Program-made: the position numbers and the translations under genes
The notes under the pieces: generated by a model
Told to the model about the DNA's origin: nothing
The model's input: the letters and a program-made list of their open reading frames with translations, nothing else
Database searches by the model: none
Shown here: piece after piece, positions 8,055 to 15,553 of the stretch
Layout: the number at the start of each line of letters is the position of its first letter
Numbering within the stretch: position 1 is the stretch's first letter
Assembly (NCBI GenBank): GCA_041650805.1
Contig: JBAZKM010000013.1
Span: forward strand, 1 to 51,274
Length of the DNA: 51,274 nt
From: Candidatus Omnitrophota bacterium
Lineage (GTDB): Bacteria > Omnitrophota > Gorgyraeia > 2-01-FULL-45-10
Reading direction: 5' to 3'

Positions 8055-9130
8055 AATACGTCGATGAGTTCAGGGACGGAAAGCTGATATACGCCATCGC
8101 ACGGAAGATACGCGGTACGGTGGACCGCAACCGGACATACAGGTTCATGGACGTATGCGGGACGCATACCATGAATATCTTCAGGTTCGGTCTAAGAGAG
8201 ATCCTGCCCAGTAATATAGAGCTCATATCAGGGCCCGGTTGCCCCGTGTGTGTTACACCTAACTCTTTTTTAGACAGTGCGATCGCTCTTGCGAAGATGA
8301 AGGGCGCTGTCGTAACGACGTTCGGTGATATGTTAAGGGTCCCCGGGTCATATTCCACGCTGGAAAAGGAGAGGGCAAAAGGATGCTCTGTCAGGGTGGT
8401 CTATTCCAGCACCGATTCCCTCGATATCGCCAGACGGAATCCGGGAAAAGAGATCATCTTTTTAGGAGTGGGTTTTGAGACGACCATCCCGACGGTAGCG
8501 GTATCGATACTGGACGCGAAGAGATACGGGGTGAAGAATTACTCCGTCCTTTGCGGGCACAAGACGATGCCGGAGGCCTTACGTGAGCTCGTCAGCGATC
8601 CGTCCGTAGCGATAGACGGGTTCATCCTGCCGGGGCATGTGAGCGCCATAATAGGGCCGTCGCCGTACGGTTTTCTGCACCGGAAGTACAAGAAGCGGTG
8701 TGTTATAACCGGATTTGAGCCGCTCGATATACTGCAGGCGATACTTATGCTGGTATCGCAAAGGACCCCAGGTTTGGATATACAGTACACCAGGGCCATC
8801 GGCAGGGACGGGAACAGGGTCGCCAGAAAAATGATCGCGGAGGTCTTTAAGAAGACAGATTCGGCATGGCGCGGTATCGGGACCGTAAGGAATAGCGGGC
8901 TTGCGATACGGGAACGTTTTGCCGGGTGGGATGCGGGGAAAAAGTTCGACATAAAGATAAGGCCGGTAAGAGAGAATAAGGCCTGTTTATGCGGAGATGT
9001 CCTTAAAGGAACAAAGACGCCTCACGAGTGTCGATTGTTCGGCAGGGTCTGCACCCCCGAGACGCCGGTAGGCTCTTGCATGGTCTCGAGCGAAGGAACA
9101 TGCGCGGCGTATTTTAAATACAGGGTATAG
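8051..9130 (+). CDS. hypD: Hydrogenase maturation factor HypD
   Basis: 359 residues. Conserved parts in order: MDVCGTHTMN, GPGCPVCVTP, GFETTIPTVA, CGHKTMPEAL, ILPGHVSAIIG, and a C-terminal Cys cluster (ACLCGDVLKG, HECRLFGRVC, GSCMVSSEGTC) that binds a [4Fe-4S] cluster. HypD and HypC form the scaffold on which the Fe(CN)2CO group is built. It starts in an ATGA overlap with hypC. The stop TAG lies inside the G-rich heptamer repeat that continues toward hypE. Confidence 0.96.
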   Translation: MKYVDEFRDGKLIYAIARKIRGTVDRNRTYRFMDVCGTHTMNIFRFGLREILPSNIELISGPGCPVCVTPNSFLDSAIALAKMKGAVVTTFGDMLRVPGSYSTLEKERAKGCSVRVVYSSTDSLDIARRNPGKEIIFLGVGFETTIPTVAVSILDAKRYGVKNYSVLCGHKTMPEALRELVSDPSVAIDGFILPGHVSAIIGPSPYGFLHRKYKKRCVITGFEPLDILQAILMLVSQRTPGLDIQYTRAIGRDGNRVARKMIAEVFKKTDSAWRGIGTVRNSGLAIRERFAGWDAGKKFDIKIRPVRENKACLCGDVLKGTKTPHECRLFGRVCTPETPVGSCMVSSEGTCAAYFKYRV

Positions 9131-9153
9131 GGTTTAGGGTATTGGGTATAGGG
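9123..9153 (+). repeat. Heptamer repeat with five GGG tracts (G-quadruplex motif)
   Basis: GGG occurs at 9123, 9130, 9137, 9144 and 9151, an exact 7-bp period with 4-nt loops TATA, TTTA, TATT and TATA. It overlaps the hypD stop codon (9128-9130) and ends 5 bp before the hypE ATG. As RNA, the coding strand could fold into a G-quadruplex between two translated genes. A role in hypE translation or mRNA stability is inference. Confidence 0.8.
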
Positions 9154-9158
9154 AAAAG

Positions 9159-10175
9159 ATGAAAAAAGAAAAAAGCGAAAAGATAATGCTGGCGCATGGG
9201 AGCGGGGGAAAACTGATGCATCAGCTGATAGATTCTCTCTTCATCAAAGAGCTCGATAATGATATCCTGCGGGAGAAGATGGATTCCGCGGTAGTTGCTA
9301 TCGGCGGTAAAGAGATCGCTTTCACCACCGATTCATATGTAGTGGACCCTATCTTCTTTCCCGGAGGAGATATAGGCAGCCTGGCAGTCTACGGCACGGT
9401 GAACGACCTCTCCGTATGCGGCGCGCGGCCGCTCTTCATCTCTCTTTCTCTTATTATCGAAGAGGGGTTGGACAGATGCGCGCTGGAAAACGTAACACAT
9501 TCCATAAAGACCGCTGCCCGGATCGCGGGCGTCCGGATAGTGACGGGAGATACGAAAGTGGTGGAGAGGGGGTCATGTGACAGACTTTTTATCAATACCA
9601 GCGGTATAGGAGAAATATATTATAAAGGACTGTCGGCCGGCTCCATAAGGCCCGGAGATCTCGTGCTTGTGACCGGCCCTGTAGGGGATCACGCCATAGC
9701 TATCCTGTCGAAGAGGGAAGGGATGGAATTCGGCTCGAGCGTAAAAAGCGACTCGGCCCCGCTGAACGGCCTTATACGAAAATTGTTGAAGGTATCATCA
9801 AATGTCAGGTTTATGAGGGATCCCACGCGGGGCGGTCTTGCCACCACGTTGAATGAAATATCAAACGGGCGCCCGTTCGGTATCGTGCTGGATGAAAAGG
9901 CCCTGCCTGTACGCGAAGCGACGAGAGAAGCATGCGAACTTCTGGGATTTGACCCCCTGTACCTGGCCTGCGAAGGGCGCGCGGTTTTGGTGATCTCCGG
10001 GACCGACGCAGCGGGGGCATTGAGCGTGATCAGGAGAGATACCCTGGGAAGGGGTGCCGCGATCATAGGCAGGATCGTCGGAGAGCATAAAGGCAAGGTT
10101 GTCCTGAAGACCGCCGCCGGCGGGACCCGTATAGTCGGCATGCTTTCCGGCGAACAGCTGCCGAGGATCTGTTGA
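9159..10175 (+). CDS. hypE: Hydrogenase maturation factor HypE
   Basis: 338 residues. AHGSGGKLMHQLI at the N-terminus, TTDSYVVDPIFFPGGDIG, DPTRGGLATTLNE and the C-terminal QLPRIC are HypE signatures. The final Cys receives the carbamoyl group from HypF and is dehydrated to thiocyanate with ATP; the cyanide then passes to HypC-HypD. Family fold is AIR synthase/PurM-like. Length is normal. The ribosome-binding site is weak and follows the G-rich heptamer repeat. hypA, hypB and the hydrogenase subunits are not in the window. Confidence 0.96.
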   Translation: MKKEKSEKIMLAHGSGGKLMHQLIDSLFIKELDNDILREKMDSAVVAIGGKEIAFTTDSYVVDPIFFPGGDIGSLAVYGTVNDLSVCGARPLFISLSLIIEEGLDRCALENVTHSIKTAARIAGVRIVTGDTKVVERGSCDRLFINTSGIGEIYYKGLSAGSIRPGDLVLVTGPVGDHAIAILSKREGMEFGSSVKSDSAPLNGLIRKLLKVSSNVRFMRDPTRGGLATTLNEISNGRPFGIVLDEKALPVREATREACELLGFDPLYLACEGRAVLVISGTDAAGALSVIRRDTLGRGAAIIGRIVGEHKGKVVLKTAAGGTRIVGMLSGEQLPRIC

Positions 10176-10176
10176 A

Positions 10177-10896
10177 ATGTATAAACCGAGAGCATACAGA
10201 AAGTGGGTTAAGAGCGATGACCTCGTATCTTTTGAGGTGATAGAGAAAGAGACGGACCTCCTGATCTCTGCCGACAGGGACCTGGCATCCCAGGCTCGGG
10301 AGTCGGTGCTTAACTATCGAGGCGATATCGAAGAGTATATAGAAAGCGATCCGTCGTTTTACGCTTCACTGGAACCGGTCGATGTAAAGAACGGCGCGTG
10401 CGGGATAATCAGGACGATGGCCGATGCGGCCCGCAGGGCGGGCGTCGGCCCCATGGCAGCGATAGCAGGCGCCATAGCTGAATTTGTCGGAAAGGACTTG
10501 CTTAGATATTCGGGACAGGTTATAGTAGAGAACGGCGGCGATATATTTATCAGGACAGACAGGCCGCGAATAGCGGGCATATATGCCGGCGAAGATTCGC
10601 CGTTTACCGGGAAGCTGGCAGTCGAGATACGGACCGGTGAAAAAGGGCTGGGTGTCTGCACGTCAAGCGGGACCGTAAGCCATTCCTTAAGCTTCGGCAG
10701 GGCCGATGCCGCGCTTATAATATCGGAGAATACCGCGCTTGCCGACGCGGTAGCTACGGCCGCGGGCAACGCGGTGAAGAGCGAAGAGGATATCGGAAGA
10801 GGGGTAGAATTGGCCAGGTCGATAGAAGGGGTGCGCGGTGTCCTGATCCTGGCAGGAAGCAAAATGGGAAGCTGGGGAGAGATAAAACTCGTATAA
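10177..10896 (+). CDS. UPF0280 (COG2122) protein, ApbE-related fold
   Basis: 239 residues beginning YKPRAYRKW. GACGIIRTMADAAR, GPMAAIAGAIAEFVG, VENGGDIFI and GTVSHSLSFG-type segments are typical of the UPF0280 family, whose fold is related to ApbE flavin transferases. From memory, the Methanosarcina acetivorans member MA1715 promotes efficient sulfide assimilation. The neighbour NIL-ferredoxin belongs to a family also tied to sulfide-dependent homocysteine synthesis, which supports a sulfur role here. The start is 1 bp after the hypE stop. The molecular activity is not known. Confidence 0.82.
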   Translation: MYKPRAYRKWVKSDDLVSFEVIEKETDLLISADRDLASQARESVLNYRGDIEEYIESDPSFYASLEPVDVKNGACGIIRTMADAARRAGVGPMAAIAGAIAEFVGKDLLRYSGQVIVENGGDIFIRTDRPRIAGIYAGEDSPFTGKLAVEIRTGEKGLGVCTSSGTVSHSLSFGRADAALIISENTALADAVATAAGNAVKSEEDIGRGVELARSIEGVRGVLILAGSKMGSWGEIKLV

Positions 10897-10915
10897 TATT
10901 GCGGGGAGGTATATC

Positions 10916-11323
10916 ATGGTATCGAAGAGAATAGTCCTGACGTTTCCTCATGATCTCTTGGATAAACCTATAGTGTACAAGCTGGTCAAGGAATATGACC
11001 TGGTCTTCAATATACTCCAGGCCAGGATAACCCCCAAGGAAGAGGGGCTCATGGTCCTTGAACTTACCGGCAAGAAAGAGAATTACGCCGAAGGTGTGAA
11101 GTATCTTACCGGGCTCGGCGTGAAGATCCAGCCGCTGAGCCAGGATGTGACGAGGAATGACTCTAGGTGCACACATTGCGGCGCATGTATCACCGTATGT
11201 CCTACAGCCGCTCTATACGTTGACAAGAAGACGATGAAGGTCATCTTTGACAGCGAGAAGTGCATCGCCTGCGAATTGTGCGTGAGGGCGTGCCCCCCGC
11301 GCGCAATGACCGTAAAATTTTGA
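10916..11323 (+). CDS. NIL domain plus two [4Fe-4S] ferredoxin protein
   Basis: 135 residues. Residues 1-80 resemble the NIL domain (opening VSKRIVLTFPHDLLDKPI); the rest is a bacterial ferredoxin with CTHCGACITVCP and CIACELCVRACPP, giving two cubane clusters. GGGGAGG lies 6 bp before the ATG. Proteins of this layout work with the DUF39/COG1900 family in making homocysteine from aspartate semialdehyde and sulfide in anaerobes (MA1821/MA1822 in Methanosarcina). No DUF39 gene is in the window. Expected role is electron or sulfur transfer in the cytosol. It follows UPF0280 by 19 bp and precedes the first glycan gene by 15 bp. Confidence 0.88.
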   Translation: MVSKRIVLTFPHDLLDKPIVYKLVKEYDLVFNILQARITPKEEGLMVLELTGKKENYAEGVKYLTGLGVKIQPLSQDVTRNDSRCTHCGACITVCPTAALYVDKKTMKVIFDSEKCIACELCVRACPPRAMTVKF

Positions 11324-11338
11324 CCATGGGCTGACGGG

Positions 11339-12667
11339 ATGGCAGAGACCAGATTAGACATTGTTTTTCTGTCGCTTTTTTTCATAGCAGGGATCGTATT
11401 CCTGTCGAAGCCGCTCTTCTCCGTCGTCTCTATACTCATACTGGTATTCCTCGCACCGCGGGCAGGTTTCCTCGTCTCCACCAACTGGAAGTATCCTCTC
11501 CCCCTGGGGTACATATTCGTCGTATTCCTGATGGCCAAATGGTTCCTGCATCTCCTCTTTGTAAAGAAGAAAAGATCGGAAGGAAGCCCTATAGATAAGG
11601 TATTCCCTTTCTATGTGATAGTATCGGTCGTTGCTATAATCGTCGGCGTGATCAATAACGGCGATATCAACACAATGGTCCTCGAGACATTCATATATTT
11701 CCTGGCATTCTTCATCTTCTTCATGGTCCTGGATCTATTCGACAATGAACGGTGCGTAAAGGTATTCATCACAGGCAGCCTGATATGCGGTGCGATGATC
11801 TCCCTGTACGGGATACTCTTATTGATATTCGGCCAGTCCATCCTTATAGAGTATCTGACTTATACGTCGAGCAACTACAAGGCGCTCCTGGGGCAATTTA
11901 TCATGAACAGGCGGACCATATCGAGCTACGGAGACCCCAATACCCTGAGCGCGCAGCTCATGGTCTTCGCAAGCATATTCGCCAGCCTGCTCCTCATGGG
12001 TAAATACAGGTCAACGGGTAAGATCCTCCTCTTCGCAGGGCTCATCCTGACGGTCCTCTGCATCTATTTTGCCAGTTCCAGGGCATCGCTCATGGGGTTG
12101 TTCGTCCTCTCTATGATACTGGCCATGACGAGGGTGAAGAAGCTGTGGTTCTATGTCCCCATACTCACCATAAGCTACTTCATATTCCTGGAACCGATAC
12201 GGAAATATTACGAGCACCGCATATATACGACCGGCATAACGTCGGATATGCGTATCACCTATTTAAAGCTTTTTCTGGACCTCTTCGTGCGTTATCCTTT
12301 CGGCGTGGGCTTCGGATGCAACATAGACGAGAAGTGGAACATAATCCCGGCCGGTAACGTATGGCTGGGCTTCAATAGCTTCTATATACACATATTTTCG
12401 AGGATAGGGATACAGGGGGTGGTCCTCTTCTGCCTGATGCTGTTTCTTATCATAAAATATCTCTTCACCGGCCTCAGGTACATAAAAGATGTCAATACGA
12501 GATACTACGTCTTCGGCGCCGCGTGCGGCATCATAGTGCAGCAGTTCAACTTCATCGCCAATAATGTCTATCACGTGCCGGGCGGTATGCTCAATTTCTG
12601 GATAATGTGCGGCATGCTGACGATCATCATAAACAGGTCTAGATCCCGGGACAATACGGCATCGTAA
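11339..12667 (+). CDS. O-antigen ligase/polymerase-like membrane protein, copy 1
   Basis: 442 residues with roughly ten or more hydrophobic segments throughout. SSRASLMGLFVLSMILA and a large loop before the last membrane segments (including FGVGFGC and NVWLGFNSFYIHIFSRIGIQG in part) resemble the Wzy_C/O-antigen ligase family, in which the periplasmic loop contains Arg and His needed for glycan transfer from undecaprenyl carriers. A His occurs in the loop (YEHRIYTTGI). Whether it is a ligase (WaaL) or a polymerase (Wzy) cannot be decided. It is followed after 13 bp by a paralogue of identical length. Confidence 0.8.
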   Translation: MAETRLDIVFLSLFFIAGIVFLSKPLFSVVSILILVFLAPRAGFLVSTNWKYPLPLGYIFVVFLMAKWFLHLLFVKKKRSEGSPIDKVFPFYVIVSVVAIIVGVINNGDINTMVLETFIYFLAFFIFFMVLDLFDNERCVKVFITGSLICGAMISLYGILLLIFGQSILIEYLTYTSSNYKALLGQFIMNRRTISSYGDPNTLSAQLMVFASIFASLLLMGKYRSTGKILLFAGLILTVLCIYFASSRASLMGLFVLSMILAMTRVKKLWFYVPILTISYFIFLEPIRKYYEHRIYTTGITSDMRITYLKLFLDLFVRYPFGVGFGCNIDEKWNIIPAGNVWLGFNSFYIHIFSRIGIQGVVLFCLMLFLIIKYLFTGLRYIKDVNTRYYVFGAACGIIVQQFNFIANNVYHVPGGMLNFWIMCGMLTIIINRSRSRDNTAS

Positions 12668-12680
12668 AGAGATATACGAT

Positions 12681-14009
12681 ATGGCAGAGACCAGGCTCGA
12701 TATAGTTTTGCTCGCCTTTTTTCTCGTAGGCGGGATCGTCTTTTTTACGAAGCCGTGGTTTTCGATGATATTTTTGCTCATCTTTGTATTCCTAGCACCG
12801 CGGGCAGGTTTCCTCGTATCCATGAACTGGAAATACCCTCTTCCCCTGGGGTACATGTTCGTCTTATTCCTTATGGCCAGATGGTCGTTGTCTTTGTTAT
12901 TTGTAAAGAGAAGACGATCGGCCGGAAGCCCCATCGGCGGCGTATTTCCCTTTTATATCATCGCATCGGTCCTGGCAATAGCGATAGGCGTAATAAACGG
13001 CGGCGATCTGAATACGATGGCTCTCGAGACATTCATATATTTCCTGGCATTCTTCATCTTCTTCATGGTCCTGGACCTGTTTGACAATGAACGGTGCGTA
13101 AAGGTATTCATCACAGGCAGCCTGATATGCGGGGCCCTCATCTCCCTGTACGGGATACTGTTACTGGTATTCGGGCAGTCCATCCTGGTAGAGTATGTGA
13201 CGTATAATTCAAGCAGCTATAAAGCGTTATTGGGGCAGTTTATAGCTAACAGGCGGACCATATCGAGCTACGGAGACCCCAATACCCTGGGCGCGCAGCT
13301 CATGGTCTTCGCAAGCATATTCGCCAGCCTGCTCCTGATGGGTAAATACCGGCCCGCCAGCAGGATACTCATATTCATAGGGCTGGTCCTGACGGTCCTC
13401 TGCATCTATTTTGCCAGTTCCAGGGCATCGCTTCTGGGGCTCTTCGTGCTTTCGGTCATACTGGCCATGACGAGGGTAAAAAAATTATGGTTCTACGTTC
13501 CCATATTTGCGGTAAGCTACTTCATATTCCTGGAACCGATACGGAAATATTACGAACACCGTATATATACGACCGGCATAACGTCGGATATGCGTATCAC
13601 CTATTTAAAGCTTTTTCTGGACCTCTTCGTGCGTTATCCTTTCGGCGTGGGCTTCGGATGCAACATAGACCCGGAGTGGAGAATAATCCCGGCAAATAAC
13701 ATATGGGTGGGTTTCAACAGCTTCTACATCCATCTATTGTCCAGGGTGGGGATACAGGGCCTGGCCATATTCTGCTTTATGCTGTTCCTTATCATAAAAT
13801 ATCTCTTCACCGGCCTCAGGTACATAGAAGATAACAATACCAGGTACTACGTCTTCGGCGCCGCGTGCGGCATCATAGTGCAGCAGTTCAACTTCCTCGC
13901 AAATAACGTCTATCACGTGCCGGGCGGTATGCTCAATTTCTGGATAATGTGCGGCATGCTGACGGTTATGGTCAACAGGTGCAGGTATAAAGAGGAGCGT
14001 ATATCATGA
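12681..14009 (+). CDS. O-antigen ligase/polymerase-like membrane protein, copy 2
   Basis: 442 residues, same length and topology as the gene before it, with no insertions visible between the two. Both begin MAETRLDIV. Differences cluster in the first 100 residues and around residues 215-280, while long stretches are identical even at DNA level; 12221-12328 equals 13563-13670. Expected role is transfer of lipid-linked glycan in the periplasm, as for copy 1; two copies might use different glycans. The stop codon overlaps the end of the convergent FkbM gene by 6 bp. Confidence 0.8.
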   Translation: MAETRLDIVLLAFFLVGGIVFFTKPWFSMIFLLIFVFLAPRAGFLVSMNWKYPLPLGYMFVLFLMARWSLSLLFVKRRRSAGSPIGGVFPFYIIASVLAIAIGVINGGDLNTMALETFIYFLAFFIFFMVLDLFDNERCVKVFITGSLICGALISLYGILLLVFGQSILVEYVTYNSSSYKALLGQFIANRRTISSYGDPNTLGAQLMVFASIFASLLLMGKYRPASRILIFIGLVLTVLCIYFASSRASLLGLFVLSVILAMTRVKKLWFYVPIFAVSYFIFLEPIRKYYEHRIYTTGITSDMRITYLKLFLDLFVRYPFGVGFGCNIDPEWRIIPANNIWVGFNSFYIHLLSRVGIQGLAIFCFMLFLIIKYLFTGLRYIEDNNTRYYVFGAACGIIVQQFNFLANNVYHVPGGMLNFWIMCGMLTVMVNRCRYKEERIS

Positions 14010-14795
14010 TCTGCGCGGCGGCATATCCTTATGCGCGTGCAGTAATGCGGTCTCTGCCCGTCTGGGGCCGATGATAAACCCGTTACGTTCCAGGAATTTT
14101 ATAAGATCTCCGATATCTCCGTTGTCGTGGTATTCCATGGATATGGCCCCTATCCTGTCAAGATATTCTCCCGGCGTGTTGTAGAGCGTTTCGTACTCCG
14201 CCCCTTCACAGTCCATCTTTAAAAAGTCGCACCGCTCAATGCCGTTCTCATCGAATATATCTTTCAGGGAGACCGTATCTATGATGACAGAGAGATCCTT
14301 CCTTTCAATGATGGAATGCGCACCGTCGTTGACCGGATCGAGAAAAAGTTCCCTCCGTCCTCCCGTGCCGCTCAGGCCCGCGTTGAATACCCTGATGCTG
14401 TCACACAACCCGTTCAACCGCACGTTCTTCTCGAGCAGGTCGAAATTTTCACGGCACGGTTCGTAGCTGTAAACTGTGACGCCTTTAGCCGATCTCTCTA
14501 TGAAGACAGAGAAGACCCCGATATGCGCCCCGATATCTATCACCACTCCGCGGTCCCGGACATATTTCAGGCACTCACTATATTCTTTTTCTATATATAT
14601 GGAATTTATCTTCCCGGTGTCGTCTTTTTTTGCTTTGGTGAGGTAACGTGTGCCGTCCCTCAGCGTGTGCGTGATGATACCGTTCAGGCAGTTGAATCTA
14701 TCCAGGATGACAAGGTGCCAGGTCCTGTACAGGGCCATGATATTGGCCAGCGTCGCTATCTTATGCAGGATCTTTATCACCGTCAGATGCCTCAT
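14004..14795 (-). CDS. FkbM-family SAM-dependent methyltransferase
   Basis: 263 residues from the ATG at 14795, chosen because GGGAGG lies 5 bp upstream; an ATG at 14834 would give 276 residues. The SAM-binding motif VVIDIGAHIGVFSVF, the acidic YEPCRENFDLLEKN after strand 2, and FLKMDCEGAEYETL are hallmarks of FkbM methyltransferases, which O-methylate sugars and other hydroxyls. Located among glycosyltransferases, so a glycan O-methyl group is likely; the substrate is unknown. The start lies inside the end of the upstream GT2 gene (35 bp overlap), and the end overlaps the convergent ligase-like gene. Confidence 0.88.
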   Translation of the reverse strand: MRHLTVIKILHKIATLANIMALYRTWHLVILDRFNCLNGIITHTLRDGTRYLTKAKKDDTGKINSIYIEKEYSECLKYVRDRGVVIDIGAHIGVFSVFIERSAKGVTVYSYEPCRENFDLLEKNVRLNGLCDSIRVFNAGLSGTGGRRELFLDPVNDGAHSIIERKDLSVIIDTVSLKDIFDENGIERCDFLKMDCEGAEYETLYNTPGEYLDRIGAISMEYHDNGDIGDLIKFLERNGFIIGPRRAETALLHAHKDMPPRRS

Positions 14796-15540
14796 ATGCC
14801 TCCCAGAGCTTGGCGTATTTGAGAAAATTTTCAAGCGCCCTCAGGGCACACCATACAAAACCGGGGAAACCGTCCCGGAACCCCTGCCTGATCAGGAAAT
14901 TCCCGAAAAGACTCCTGGCGGCAGCGTACATGGCAGTATATGCCGACGGCGGGCGCGTTTTCCATTCCGCCCTCTCCTCGGCCCAGAACGTCGACCACCT
15001 GTCGGTCTTGACAACGCGTTCCGCTATCGTGTTTGCCGTATAATGGCGTATCCTGCCTTTCAGGAAACCTGTCCTGCCGTGCACCAGATATCCCTCATGG
15101 CCGCGCCTCCCCGGCTTATTCAGTACGAAACCCGCCTCTCTCCTGAAGAGGCGCAGGACAGCGTGCGGCAGTTGAGCATAGTAGAGAGGCCTCCCCATGA
15201 AATAGATGAAACTTGTGAGATAGTAACCCTCGAGTGTATCCCGGGAGTTTATTATCCTCTTCACCTCATTGCACGCTTCGGGGTCAAGCGTCTCGTCGGC
15301 ATCTATGATGAGGACGAATTCACATGTTGCCTTGAGCAGCGAGAAGACACGCTGGTCATAAAATCCTTTCCAGGGCCGCGAGATGACCTTGTCGGTGTAG
15401 CGCCCGGCTATCTCCGGCGTCCTGTCTTTGCTCAGCGCGTCGACCACTATGATCTCATCGACCCATCGCACCGACTCCAGGCACGCCTCTATGGTAGATT
15501 CGTTATTCTGGGTGATAAGTAATGCCGATACCTTTGCCAT
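14761..15540 (-). CDS. Family 2 glycosyltransferase, WaaE/KdtX-like
   Basis: 259 residues. The N-terminal nucleotide-sugar fold shows VSALLITQNNESTI, IIVVDALSKDRTPEIA and the DxD-type IIDADETL (about residue 80). This layout is that of the WaaE/KdtX group that adds beta-linked glucose or related sugars to lipopolysaccharide core. Soluble, probably at the inner face of the membrane. The acceptor is not known. The middle gene of a three-gene minus-strand unit with the GT39-like protein upstream and FkbM downstream. Confidence 0.88.
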   Translation of the reverse strand: MAKVSALLITQNNESTIEACLESVRWVDEIIVVDALSKDRTPEIAGRYTDKVISRPWKGFYDQRVFSLLKATCEFVLIIDADETLDPEACNEVKRIINSRDTLEGYYLTSFIYFMGRPLYYAQLPHAVLRLFRREAGFVLNKPGRRGHEGYLVHGRTGFLKGRIRHYTANTIAERVVKTDRWSTFWAEERAEWKTRPPSAYTAMYAAARSLFGNFLIRQGFRDGFPGFVWCALRALENFLKYAKLWEAYEASDGDKDPA

Positions 15541-15553
15541 AGTATTCCCGGGG

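Larger units (their letters stand above)
11339..14009 (+). repeat. Tandem gene duplication, 1342-bp period
   Basis: The two 1329-bp genes are direct repeats offset by 1342 bp. Identity is patchy: long exact blocks (for example 12221-12328 against 13563-13670) alternate with stretches showing many silent and coding changes. The pattern suggests an older duplication with later gene conversion. Confidence 0.85.

Noticed and set aside
6727..11323. Complete NiFe hydrogenase locus
   Set aside because: Only hypF (part), hypC, hypD and hypE are present; no structural subunit, hypA or hypB was found.
14650..15522. 290-codon open frame on the plus strand
   Set aside because: Antisense to the GT2 and FkbM genes, which have strong motifs; no recognisable domain of its own.
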